Part shown: piece after piece, positions 34,518 through 44,562 of the stretch
Layout of the letters: each line of letters opens with the position of its first letter
How positions within the stretch are numbered: the first letter of the stretch is position 1
Notes under the pieces: model-generated
Database searches by the model: none
What the model was told of the DNA's origin: nothing
What the model saw: only the letters and a program-made list of their open reading frames with translations
Source: Culex pipiens pallens
Lineage: Eukaryota; Arthropoda; Insecta; Diptera; Culicidae
NCBI RefSeq assembly: GCF_016801865.2
Contig: NC_068938.1
Span: forward strand, 188,614,850 to 188,678,849
Length of the DNA: 64,000 nt
Reading direction: 5' to 3'
Position numbers and translations under genes: made by a program

Positions 34518-35387
34518 ATGGTAAGTGTTTGAGCTATCAGCTAAATTTGAAGTTTTGTGAAACTTTGCTGTTTTTAGTGCAAGAAAGTGATTTTGTACGC
34601 CGCATGCTGCGTGTTGTGGATGTCGGCAGCTTTGGCGCTGCCACTGCTCGACCATGGTGAGGAATCGCTGGATAAGTTCGAAGGTGATATGATCCTGTCC
34701 TTTGACCAGAAGCTGGCGTTGGCCGGATATCGGAACGGTCTTGTTCAGGAGCAGTTTCGGTGGCCGAACAACAAGCTATTCTACCGGATTGTACCGGATA
34801 ACTTTAGTGAGTTGGTTGAGATTTTGAGGTGTGTTTGAAAACTTATGAGTTGTTTAGCCTCTGAACAGATGGACTACATCCGTAAAGCGTTGGATACCAT
34901 TGAGGAGGTGTCCTGTCTGAAAATCGAAGAAGCTGACGACTTTACTGAAGCATACGTTCAGATCGTTGGAGATGACGGCGGTTGCTTCTCGGAAGTTGGA
35001 TATCAAGGTGAAGTGCAGGTCCTCAACCTTGCTCCTAACAAGCTGGAGAACGGTTGCTTCCGGTTGGGTACGATCATCCACGAGTTCTTGCATGCTTTGG
35101 GATTCTTCCACATGCAGAGTTCCGCCGATCGGGACGATTACGTGGAGATCGTGTGGGACAACATTCAACCGGGGACGGAGCACAACTTTGCCAAGTACAA
35201 CTCGAGCTTCGTGAGTAACTTTGACATCGTGTACGATTATGGCAGCGTCATGCACTACCCGGAGACGGCGTTCAGTGTGAACGGATTGCGGACGATCATT
35301 CCGCTGGATCCGGAAGCGACTATTGGCCAACGTGAGGGCATGAGTCCGAGCGATGTGGCCAAGTTGAGACGGATGTACGGGTGTTAG
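34518..35387 (+). CDS. Ast3: secreted astacin metalloprotease, intact active site
   Basis: Exons 34518-34520, 34578-34806 and 34858-35387 (253 residues). The first coding exon is the ATG alone, followed directly by GTAAGT. Exon 2 starts at a Cys codon and completes a short hydrophobic signal peptide. The propeptide has KFEGDMIL with the aspartate switch. Zinc site HEFLHALGFFH at about 152-162, then ADRD, and Met-turn SVMHYP with Tyr. Cysteines SC, GCF, GCF and the final YGC are the expected four. The stop TAG (35385-35387) is only one base from an AATAAA signal (35389-35394), so the 3' UTR must be very short. Ast4 converges from the other strand 46 bp away. Predicted active. Confidence 0.93.
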
Positions 35388-35388
35388 T

Positions 35389-35416
35389 AATAAAAGGACA
35401 CAGTAATACATTTATT
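35389..35416. terminator. Interlocked poly(A) signals of Ast3 (+) and Ast4 (-)
   Basis: AATAAA on the plus strand at 35389-35394 and TTTATT (AATAAA on the minus strand) at 35411-35416. Each is aimed toward the other, within 50 bp between two convergent stop codons. With cleavage usually 10-30 nt downstream, the two mRNAs would overlap tail to tail. Confidence 0.7.
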
Positions 35417-35433
35417 GATAAGCAAATTTGTTT

Positions 35434-36440
35434 TTAACCTTTTTTCAAACAACCATACATATGATTGAGCTTCGAAAAGTCCTTCTCACTGAGAGCAACG
35501 CGCTGTCCAATCTCTGCCTTGGGATCCTGCAAACAAAAGCTCGTATTACGTTCTGAACAGTCACTTTCTTTAAAACTTACCTTCGGTACAATAGTCGGCA
35601 GTCCGTTCTTGCTGAACGAATACGGCCCGTAGTGCATCACACTGCCGTAGTCATAACGCACGCCAAAGTCCGTCACTACGTCCGCCGTATAGATATAGAA
35701 GTTGTTCTGCATACCATCCTGAACGTTCTCGAACAAAATATCGACAAACTCGTCCCGGTCACTAGCACTCTGCTGGTGGTAGAACCCAAGCGCATGGAGG
35801 AACTCGTGCATGATCGTGGCCAGCCGGAAGCATCCCGATTCCGGTGCGCTCGGATTCAGATGCAACTCCTGGAACTCGTTACTCATATAACCAACCCAGG
35901 ACCAACAGCCTGAATCTTCGTTACCAATCACGCGCACGTACGATTCACCGTCATCGGGTTGACGACGTCGGAACCGGAGGCACGATCGCTGCTCCAGCGT
36001 TCGAAGCCCCAGCTCGATGTAGGCTACCTGCTCCGGAGCTACGAATAAGATTTTCCATTTAAACAGTCAGTACCGTGCTCTCAGACCTATACTTACTAAA
36101 GTGCTCCTCGACGATCTCGTACGGAACGACGTTGTTGGGCCAACGTTTTGCCGCGCTGATCAGTCCGTTTCGTTTACCCCGCACGATCGCATCTTCCTGC
36201 TCCTCGGTTAGCACAATGTCACCCTCGAACTGGCCACTCAGTTCCTCCGCGAGGTCACCGGGCTGTGGGTTGCGGAGTCGTGCGACTGTAACGGGTTACA
36301 GAGTTATTGTTTTAAGACGCGATAATCAGAGAGAACTCACTGTTTTCCGGGGTGTTGGGGCGAAGTCGACTCTTTAGTGGACTTCCCTGGACGGCAGTGA
36401 GCGCCACAAGGAGTAGAGCTAGGAGCACCGTTGTTTGCAT
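35434..36440 (-). CDS. Ast4: secreted astacin metalloprotease, intact active site
   Basis: Transcribed right to left. Exons 36440-36341, 36285-36097, 36038-35581 and 35526-35434 (279 residues). Signal peptide MQTTVLLALLLVALTAVQGS, then a propeptide with ELSGQFEGDIVL. Zinc site HEFLHALGFYH, SDRD and Met-turn SVMHYG with Tyr are intact; the four cysteines are present. The last intron (35527-35580, GTAAGT...TGCAG) is 54 nt, a multiple of three without a stop, so retention would insert 18 residues after PTIVPK. The same intron position exists in Ast6, 7, 8 and the orphan exon at 39710, but not in the close paralogue Ast5. Ast4 and Ast5 are near-duplicates by sequence and exon 1-3 structure. Predicted active. 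Confidence 0.93.
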
Positions 36441-37261
36441 GGTGAGCAGATGATAAATGGCACAAAATTTACTTTTACGAGTCGGTGATGGTGGTTTAGA
36501 GGCTATTGAAAGACGTTATTGAGCAGCAATGATTGAGGGTTTATTATCGGTTTCGATTTGCCGGGCAAACAGATTAGACAATAGAATGGATTATCCAATG
36601 ATAAAGAGTCGACGGTTTGGATCTATTAAAAAAATGACGTCGTACAGGGTGCTTCATTTACTGATCGATATGATGTCTTCGGCAAATTTGTAGATATTGA
36701 TAGGATAATGAAAAAAAAAACAGAAATAATCGGATCAAATTACACATTATTCGTTTTTCTGCTCAAACAGGAGAAATTATCATGTGTTTGGCAGATCAAC
36801 GATTTGAAGCAGTTTGCTGCTCCTCATTTATACAAACAATTTCACAAAACATTTGCTGGATACATCCTTTGTCACTTCCTACTGCCATATTTGTTTTAAA
36901 TTTCAATTGGTAACTCCTTTCAGAAGCTATTGAACGTCAAAGGTATGATATTCCAACATTAGGAGCTCGATGGAATGCTCCAAACCGTATCGTCTAAGTT
37001 AGAGCCATTCATTCATTCATGGTAGGCAGAATTTTTAAAAATTGTTTTCATATTTTCATATACAAATATTATTTTTTGAGGTTTTCAATTTTGTATTTTT
37101 TTAATTTGAAATAAACTTTATCCATGCATTCCCTATGTTCAAAAAAAAAAAAACCATTTAGCATAATTCGGGCTGGTCATACAAAATGGGCATGTGAATA
37201 TTCTAAAAGATGTATCTTGAGAAGACAATGTCTGATCGATTTGGCGTCTTGGGCAAAATTG
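36441..37261. other. Intergenic DNA upstream of Ast4
   Basis: No gene. No TATA box or GATAAG site could be called for Ast4, only weaker GATAA variants near 36450 and 36600. The part at 37020-37261 has fold-back family remnants (GTATTTTTTTAATTTG, CATGCATTCCCTATG). Confidence 0.45.
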
Positions 37262-38134
37262 TAGGGGAAATATGCCCATTTTAAGCCTAATAAGCGGTCG
37301 TGTTTGAATGATGCTGGATAATCTGGAGTGTTCCTTGAATTTTACTAAAACCAAGTAGACCAACGAGTAGAGCAACTTTTTGTGAACATTTCTGTTTATT
37401 TTCACTTTTATCAAAAGTTATGCTATTCCTTTCAGAAGCATTTCCCAAATTCATTCTAATCAGTCGAGTGCATTGGGCCACGCCCAATTTTCTTTTTTCT
37501 TCCAGCGCTCTGCTTAGTGCTGCCAAAATTGTTGAAATTTTAAGCGAACACTCACGATTTATAGAGCATTTATAGAGAAAAAATCCTGGCATCACTCCAA
37601 CAGGCGCTGCTGGTGGTGTTGGTGGCCACCCTTTGTTCTTTATTTGCCTTCGCTTTTCGCTCGGTTTTCTTCTGCCTTCGATTGGAATGGGTCGTCAAAA
37701 TTGAAACGTCAAAAAACTTGGCGCTTTTGTTTTTTTTTGTTGGCGCTTGCTAATTATTTACATGTTTCGGGATTATTTTTCCATGTTGCCGGTAGTTGGA
37801 AGCAATTTTATATCTTAAGCGCTTTGAAACCGTTAGCGCAAGTGAAAAGATATTGATGGCGACTTTCATTAAGCAGTTAAGCTCTCATCTTGCGTCTGGA
37901 TGTGTGTGCCACCAAAATGATGAGAAATGGTCTCGCAAAATAGAAATTGTGATCAAAAGTGCATTAAATTTGATCTTTTTGGCCAAAAAATGGCATGAAT
38001 TTGCTTGCTTTCTTTACACGGTGCCGTTGCTGGTAAGTTTGTAGCCTAAAAAGTATTTTTGGAGCTTTAATCGAGCATCAAACTCTTCATATGACGAAGA
38101 TAGGTGTTTGATTAGGATGGGCATGTTTCCCCTA
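37262..38134. mobile_element. TA-flanked MITE (AGGGGAAAT family), copy 2
   Basis: Begins TAGGGGAAATATGCCCATTT and ends GATGGGCATGTTTCCCCTA, an inverted pair beginning and ending in TA. The interior matches the copy at 31520 over most of its length (GCGGTCGTGTTTGAATGATG, GACCAACGAGTAGAGCAA, GAGCTTTAATCGAGCATCAA) but lacks the nested G-tract MITE, which dates that insertion after the copies split. Confidence 0.8.
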
Positions 38135-39200
38135 GGTTTTATTTGATATTTAATCACTTTAAGTTGAATGCTATAACAGTTTTACACCCCTTTTACATGG
38201 AGCTCACACACACTACCAAACGTTTTTTGACAGTGTGCGTGAGTGCCGTGTAAAAATTGACAGTTCGTCACTTTTTTAGCTTGACTTTGTCAAACCAATG
38301 GGGTACACACTTAAAAGTGTCAAACGAAAAAGTGACCATCCACCGGGGGTTGAGTGTAATTAATAAAAAAAATAGATTTTTAGAAAAAAAATAAAAAAAA
38401 TCGTTAATTTTTTTCAATCAGGGAAACCGCATAAATTTTCATTGTGCACCTAATGTTAGCATACCAGGGCTTAGGCGCAAAAATATTTGCGTCATTCTCC
38501 GCCAAATCACAGCAGTTTTCCCGACCCCTCATCGATTTGCGTGAAACTTTGTTCTAAGGGGTAACTTTTGTCCCTGATCACGAGTCCGAGGTCCGTTTTT
38601 TTGATAGCTCGTGACGGAGGAGCGGTACGACCCCTTCAGTTTTTGAAGATGCGAAAAAAGACATGTTTTTCAATGATTTGCAGTCTTAAAAGGTGATGAG
38701 ATGGATTTTTTTGTCAATGGATTTTTTTTGTCAATGGATTTTTTTGTCAAGCCCGATTTGATGGTGTACTCATAATTCCGAAAAAACGTATCTTCCATCA
38801 AAAAAAAAAAAAAAAAAAATTAATAAGTTTTAAAAACTCTGCCATTTTCCGTTACTCAACTGTATTTTTTTTGGATTTTTTCATTGTAAGGGAAATTTAA
38901 TGTACTTTTCGAATCTAAATTAACCCAGAAGGATCATTTTTCAGAGTGTTTTAGTTGTAGAACAGACAATTACAAAAATGATTGATTTATAAACATAAGA
39001 GGTTTGCTTATAATCATCACGAGTTATCGCCACTTTTACCGATTTCGTGTGAGTTGGTAGAGAATTACCCATTTAACTTTTTTTTTACTTTGTCAGACTG
39101 CTGGTTGTTGTGATAAGCTTGATTTTTAAAAATTAGTTTTTCTCAGTGTCTTCTAAAAAGTCTGTGATATATTAGAAACTATTGGTTCGATTGTTAATGT
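38135..39200. other. Intergenic DNA with a small triplication
   Basis: No gene. TGTCAATGGATTTTTTT is repeated about three times at 38701-38750. Otherwise AT-rich with homopolymer runs. Confidence 0.45.
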
Positions 39201-39566
39201 TAAAGCGGTGTATGCACTTCGGAAGGAACCGGTCAAGAAAAAATAATCAAATGGGCAGCAGCGGCAGCGAAAGCAAGCCAGAGAGGGGAAGAAAGGCCCC
39301 CCCAAGAAATCGTTCTCTCTCCTTTGTTCTGCTGTTCGTTAAGCCATTTCTTGACCCCTGTTCTTGGGAGGTGCGTATCGGCCCTAAAGGCTAGTCTGCA
39401 GATCGGAAGGAAAGGGGTCAAGAAACAGCTTTAGGAACAGCAGGACCAAGGATAGGGAGCGATTTCTTGGGGCTTTTCTTCACTCTCTCTGACTTGCTTG
39501 CGCTGCCGCTGCTTCCCATTTGAAATTTTTCTTGACCGGTTTCTTCCGAAGTGCATACCTTACATA
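39201..39566. mobile_element. Palindromic MITE with long arms
   Basis: Left arm TATGCACTTCGGAAGGAACC then GGTCAAGAAAAA and CAGCAGCGGCAGCG; right arm CGCTGCCGCTGCTTCCCATT then TTTTTCTTGACCGGTTTC and CTTCCGAAGTGCATA. The arms are about 140 bp with mismatches. The internal open frames are incidental. Confidence 0.7.
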
Positions 39567-39709
39567 AAAGGGAAACTTTTTTTTAATTGAAAATATTATG
39601 AAAAAAATTGAAAGAGGACAACATTTGTGGTTCTAGCTCTTCAATGTTGTGAGTGAATTTGAAGCAATTTGGGATGACGGGCTTGTGTTAAATATTTGTG
39701 CAATTTCAG

Positions 39710-39787
39710 GAAAAAAATGAAGTAATGGGTGAACGCAACGGTTTAAGTCAAACGGACATTTTGAAAATCAAGAAGATGTACAACTGA
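39710..39787 (+). pseudogene. Orphan last exon of an astacin gene
   Basis: After an acceptor ATTTCAG the sequence reads 25 codons and a TGA, ending in GLSQTDILKIKKMYN. This matches the last exon of Ast6 (GMSEKDIFKINRMYN) in frame, length and intron position. It lacks the terminal Cys codon. No upstream astacin exon on this strand is found in the preceding 2 kb, which is filled with MITEs. It is a relic of a deleted tenth astacin. Confidence 0.75.
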
Positions 39788-39866
39788 GCTTAGTACAGTC
39801 GAATTTATTGTAGCTTTTTTAAATGATGGAAATGTAACTGAGTTTGTCAAAGAAGCTTTTGGACTT

Positions 39867-40818
39867 TTAATTTTTGTTCAAGCACCCATACATCAAGTTT
39901 AGCTTCGAGATGTCACGCTCACTCATCCCGAGCCGCTGTCCGATGACCGCGTTCGGATCCTTCGGCACGATTGTCGGCAATCCGTTCTTGCTAAACGACA
40001 TCGGTCCGTAGTGCATCACACTGCCATAGTCGTATCGCACGCCAAAGTCCGTCACAACGTCCGCCGGATAGACGTTGAAGTTGTGCTGCTTCCCGTCTTG
40101 GATGTTGTCCAGTATCACATCGACAAACTCATCCCGATCGGTAGCACTCTGCTGGTGGTAGAATCCGAGCGAGTGCAGAAACTCGTGCACAATCGTTCCA
40201 ATGCGAAAGCATCCCGTGTCCAGCGGGTCCGGATCCAGGTGCAGCTCTTGCATGCCTTCGTTCACGTATCCCACCCGGGACCAGCAGCCGGCGTCGTCTC
40301 CGATCACGCGGATGTACGATTCGCTGTCGTCGCGACGCGGTCGAAACCGAAGACACGACCGTTGCTCCAGAATCCGGAGACCTCGCTCGATGTAGTCCAC
40401 GTGCGCTGGAGCTGCGGGATAGAAACGTTGTATCAAAGTATCTGGATTACCTCGAATAACAACTCACAGAAATGCTCCACCGCAATCTCGTACGGGATTT
40501 CGTTGTTCGGCCATCGGTAATCCAGATCTACGTGACCGTTTCGCTTGTGACTTTGCAGGATGGCATCGTCCTGCTCTTCGGTCAGCACGATATCGCCCTC
40601 GAACTGGCCACTCAGTTCCTCCTTTAGCTCATCGGGCTTCGGGTGACGCAAGCGTTCAACTGTTGAGGGATAACAAAGTCAGTACCGGTCCGTGGTGTAC
40701 CTAAGCAGTTGGACTCACGATTCTCGGGACTAATTTGCTTGAGACGTTTAGTCAGCGGACTACCCTGAAGCGAAACCACCGCAACTGCAATCAAAATGAC
40801 CCCCAAAGCTGTCTTCAT
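39867..40818 (-). CDS. Ast5: secreted astacin metalloprotease, intact active site
   Basis: Transcribed right to left. Exons 40818-40719, 40659-40468 and 40411-39867 (278 residues). The start is MKTALGVILIAVAV; upstream in-frame triplets have no ATG. Signal peptide ends near LQGS; the propeptide has ELSGQFEGDIVL. Zinc site HEFLHSLGFYH, TDRD and Met-turn SVMHYG are intact, as are the four cysteines. Ast5 is the closest relative of Ast4 (shared QGSPL, ISPEN/NTPEN, RIGTIVHEF-type blocks) but has lost, or never had, the intron after PTIVPK. Poly(A) signal AATAAA on the minus strand at 39804-39809. It shares a 347-bp divergent promoter region with Ast6. Predicted active. Confidence 0.93.
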
Positions 40819-41165
40819 ACTGTTTTGCAAAATTGTAAATGGCGCGAGTCATTTTATAGTCTCTGATACTTGCTAATCTGCTTGGTTAGACTTTTGGTGT
40901 GGAGATAATTCGGTCATCGGTAATCAGTTCGAAGTCGGGTCTGTCGTAGAATTTCCCCGATTATTTTGATCATATATATAGAGCTTTATAATCAGAGACT
41001 GGTCAGCGTTATCGACTGGATTCCCACAATCAAGCGCTTATCATTGATGTCTGCATGAGGGGGCAAAATCAGATTTGGATTGTCAATCAATGGGCTATAA
41101 AGCTGGACTACTTGCTTTGTTAATCCTAATTGTGACTTTAATTGGGTACTGGTAGCTGATGCGCA
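40819..41165. promoter_or_regulatory. Divergent promoter region between Ast5 and Ast6
   Basis: On the minus strand TATAAAAT (40851-40858) lies 40 bp from the Ast5 ATG, so its leader would be very short. On the plus strand TATAAAG (41096-41102) serves Ast6. A single GATAAG site (as CTTATC, 41037-41042) sits between, 124 bp upstream of the Ast6 ATG and 219 bp upstream of Ast5. A second TATA-like run is at 40973-40982. Confidence 0.6.
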
Positions 41166-42113
41166 ATGAACTTACTGGGTGTTAAGTTGTTCCTGGTGGC
41201 GTCTCTACTTGCCGGAATCGGCATGGGAGCGCCTCAGTACAGGATCTACGAGAATAGTTTGGAGAACAGTAAGTTTTTTAAGAGCTAGTTATCACAGGTA
41301 GTCTGTTAAATTCAGATTCATGCAGTTGAACGTTTGAAGAACTTGAAACCGGGAGAGCTTGCCGAGGAGTTGAGTGGCCAGTTCGAGGGCGATATGATTC
41401 TTACCGAGGAGCAATACTTGGACATCACGCGCCGAAACGGGATGGTTCAGGAACAGTACCGCTGGCCGGACAACGTTGTGTACTACGAGATCGATGACGA
41501 GTTCTTCAACGAGGACCAGGTTGAGTACATCCTTCGGGCGATGCGAATTATTGAGTCGGTGACCTGCATCAAGTATCGGCCCCGTGATCCAGATAATCCG
41601 GCGTTCATTCGCATTCACGGAGACGGGTCTGGTTGTTCGGCAACGGTCGGTCACATCGGAAGCGCTCAGAACCTCAAGCTGCAGCCGTATCCGCTGGATT
41701 CGGGTTGCTTCCGGTTGGGAACGATAGTGCACGAGCTGATCCATGGACTCGGATTCCGACACATGCAGAGCACGTACAACAGGGACGATTACGTCGAGAT
41801 CGTATGGGATAACATTCAACCGGGGTCGGAGAACAACTTCCTGCTGTACGGACCGGATCGGGTGAGCAACTTTGGCGCGGAGTACGACTATGGCAGCGTG
41901 ATGCACTACAGTTCGACGGCGTTCAGTATCAACGGCCAAAAGACGATTGTGGCGTTGAAGGTGGGTTGTGTTCGTAGTTGTTGGTATAAGTGTATTAATG
42001 TGCTACCCTCTTCCTTTTAGGAAACTGACTTAAAGATGGGACAGCGTGATGGAATGAGCGAAAAGGACATTTTCAAAATCAACAGAATGTACAATTGTTT
42101 CGAGAAGAACTGA
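41166..42113 (+). CDS. Ast6: secreted astacin metalloprotease, intact active site
   Basis: Exons 41166-41268, 41326-41960 and 42021-42113 (276 residues). The acceptor at 41325 is chosen because the nearer AG at 41315 leads to an immediate stop. Signal peptide MNLLGVKLFLVASLLAGIG, then a propeptide with ELSGQFEGDMIL. The intron found after the NF(S/T) codons in most paralogues is absent; the frame runs on as EFFNEDQVEY. Zinc site HELIHGLGFRH at about 170-180, then NRDD (first Asp of the usual DRD is Asn), and Met-turn SVMHYS with Tyr. The last exon replaces the DP..IGQR segment by ETDLKMGQRD. Cysteines complete. Poly(A) signal AATAAA at 42128-42133. Predicted active. Confidence 0.93.
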
Positions 42114-42199
42114 GATTATCATGTAATAATAAAATTTGCTTAAGCAGTAGCGTTATCTGTTACCTACCTCGGAATACCGCCCTGAACCCTTTTTCACGT

Positions 42200-42338
42200 C
42201 TTATCGTTCATGATCATATAGTGCTGAATTATGCTCTGTAACTAGGTCACCGTCATGGCAAACTCCAAGATGCGTTGACCGTGAAACATACTAGTTTGTC
42301 TAACCTTACTGATAGTGACGATCTTCGCAGTATAAAAG
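42200..42338 (+). promoter_or_regulatory. Promoter of the first trypsin gene
   Basis: GATAAG site (as CTTATC, 42200-42205) and TATAAAAG at 42331-42338. The ATG is at 42396, leaving a leader of about 35 nt. Confidence 0.65.
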
Positions 42339-42395
42339 AGGGATCGTCTCCGGAACTGCTAGGATTACTACCATATCCAGTGAAGTCCGTGCACC

Positions 42396-43277
42396 ATGCT
42401 TCGAGTCGGTCTGCTCGTGATCGCCAGTTTGGCCCTGGGTACTACCCAGGACGTGGATAGTGATTTCCGGATTATTGGCGGGAAGCCCGTGAATATCAAC
42501 ACGGTTCCCTATCAAGTGTCGGTTATAGTTCAGTATGGAACGTACCTGATTCACACCTGTGGTGGATCAATTCTGGACGAGGACACCATCCTTACAGCGG
42601 CGCACTGTGTAACTTTGTGAGTTCTGTTTTTATGTTTAGAAGTACCGTTTAAGCATTACATAAAATTACAGAAGCACACGGTACTTTATCCGCGCCGGGT
42701 CGACCAACAATCGATACGGCGGACAGTTCGTTGAGGTGTCGGAGATCATCGTCCACCCCGATAATGACCCCAGTACCTTCGACTACGATGTCTGCATTCT
42801 GAAGCTGAAAAGGAAGCTCGATTTCGGAGCACTTGTCAAGCCAATCAAACTTGCGGATTCGGAGAAATACTACAAAACGGGTACGAAATCTCTCGTGTCC
42901 GGTTGGGGTGCTCTGCAGGTAGGTATTCCACTGAATATTCGTAACATCCAGGTGAATTCACTTGATTGACATCCCCGCAGAACGAGGGATCCATCACGGA
43001 CAAGCTGCAGGCGGTTTCGATTCCGCTCGTGGACCATAAGGTGTGCAAGGAAATATACTCGGAAATCAACGACGTAACCGACAGGATGTTCTGCGCTGGC
43101 CTGCTGGGCGTTGGAGGTCGTGATTCTTGCCAGGGTGATTCCGGTGGTCCGTTGGCCGCGGATGGTGTGCTGATTGGGGTGGTTTCCTGGGGAAATGAGT
43201 GCGCCGCACCGGACTATCCGGGAGTGTACGCTAATGTGTTGGCCCTCAAGACTTGGGTCGAATCGAAAATGGGATAG
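42396..43277 (+). CDS. Trypsin-like serine protease 1
   Basis: Exons 42396-42616, 42672-42918 and 42981-43277 (254 residues). Signal peptide MLRVGLLVIASLALG, a very short propeptide and the activation site R/IIGG. The catalytic triad is complete: His in LTAAHC, Asp in FDYDVCILKL, Ser in GDSGGP. An Asp six residues before that Ser (RDSCQGDSGG), SWG and YPGVY give a trypsin S1 pocket specific for Lys/Arg. Both introns fall at the same codons as in the second trypsin at 53282. Poly(A) signal AATAAA at 43298-43303. It sits between Ast6 and Ast7 in the same orientation. Trypsins can activate pro-astacins by cleaving the propeptide, so a functional link is possible but not shown. Confidence 0.94.
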
Positions 43278-43378
43278 CTTTGGAACTAAACGGACAGAAT
43301 AAATATGGTTGATATCATGGAACAATTCTTTTACTTCTTTTTGAATTACATTAAATTTAAACTTGAGATTAAGACCGA

Positions 43379-43563
43379 CTTATCACTTACGTTTTAACTC
43401 GTAGTCAGTTTAAAAGAAACACGAGACTTTGAGATAAGCCATATACACTGTGTTATTGTTTGCATGTTCTAAGAATCGTTTTCAATGGAGGACTGCCGTT
43501 AAATGGGTTTAAAATTTCTGAGAAGAAGAGAATCTTGGGCCTTGAGTAGATTTTCTTATAAAT
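43379..43563 (+). promoter_or_regulatory. Promoter of Ast7 with two GATA sites
   Basis: CTTATC at 43379-43384 and GATAAG at 43433-43438, then TATAAAT at 43557-43563. The ATG lies at 43633. The intact promoter argues that this catalytically altered gene is still expressed. Confidence 0.6.
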
Positions 43564-43632
43564 GCGGAATCTTTAGTAAAATCTTCACTCACAAGTCATC
43601 CAAAGCTGTATCAAGAAACGTGTACTTTCAAG

Positions 43633-44562
43633 ATGTTACTTGAACCTCTAGCAATTTGTCTGATGGTTTCGATGGCGTTTGCTGAACCAATTAAGAAATG
43701 TAAGATATTTCATTATGTTGAAAAACACATTTAACATAAACTGCTACAAATAGATAATTACGAATGTGAAACGCGCACGGGTAACTTTGAAGGAGACATG
43801 CTGCTGCAACAGCGCCAGCTGGACACGATCCGTACCGGAAGACAACCCGTGGTCACCGAAGTGGACAGATGGATCAACAATGTGGTCCCGTACGTGCTCG
43901 ATTCGGAATATTTAAGTAAGTATTCCCCGATCATTCCCACGATCGTTTTAAATTGAACAGCGTAAATTTCCCCAGCAAACTACCATGGACAGCAAGTTCG
44001 CCAAGCCATGACCCAAATAGAGCAGGTCAGCTCGGTTCGGTTTGTGCCCAAGCAGCACGATGTCGTAGACTACCTGGTCATATCCGGTGAACCAACGGGA
44101 GGATGCTGGGCCACGCTGGGACGGAATCGGGGACTCAACCGGATGAATCTGGCAACGGGCGAGTGCTTCTCCGAGGGAACCATCGTGCACCAGCTGTTGC
44201 ATGTTTTGGGCTTTGGCCATGCTACGAACGCGCTGGATCGTGATTTTCACGTGGATATCGATTGGGATCAAGTGCGGCCCGAACATTATGAGGGTTTGGC
44301 GATCTACCCGGGGGTGGCCATGCCGGACTTTGGAGTTCCGTTCGACGAGGACAGCATCATGAACTTTGGGACGACGCACTTCGGTAGAAATGGTTCGGTT
44401 ACCATCAGGGTTAAGGTATGATGCGATTTTGAGTCGATAAAACAAGGATAATATTTTTTTCTTCAATCACAGCACGGTGCCCAATCGTTTGGCCAAAGAG
44501 ATAAGATGAGCGTGAAGGACATCATGAAACTAAATAAAATGTATCCTTGTGGATGGTGTTGA
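43633..44562 (+). CDS. Ast7: astacin-like protein with Glu-to-Gln active site (predicted pseudoprotease)
   Basis: Exons 43633-43699, 43754-43915, 43976-44415 and 44473-44562 (252 residues). Signal peptide MLLEPLAICLMVSMAFA, then a propeptide with NFEGDMLL, so the aspartate-switch motif is kept. The zinc site reads HQLLHVLGFGH: all three His ligands remain, but the catalytic Glu is Gln (codon CAG, 44191-44193). The Met-turn reads SIMNFG, so the Tyr ligand is Phe and the preceding His is Asn. The first conserved Cys is Ser (VSSVRF where paralogues have VSCVRF), while an extra Cys ends the protein (PCGWC). The frame, splice sites and promoter are intact, so this is not a decayed gene. It should bind zinc but not cut peptide bonds. 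A binding or decoy role is inference. Confidence 0.9.

Noticed and set aside
35434..35580. Ast4 protein reading straight through 35527-35580
   Set aside because: GTAAGT and TGCAG bound the segment and the same intron exists in paralogues; the unspliced form is kept only as a possible retention isoform.
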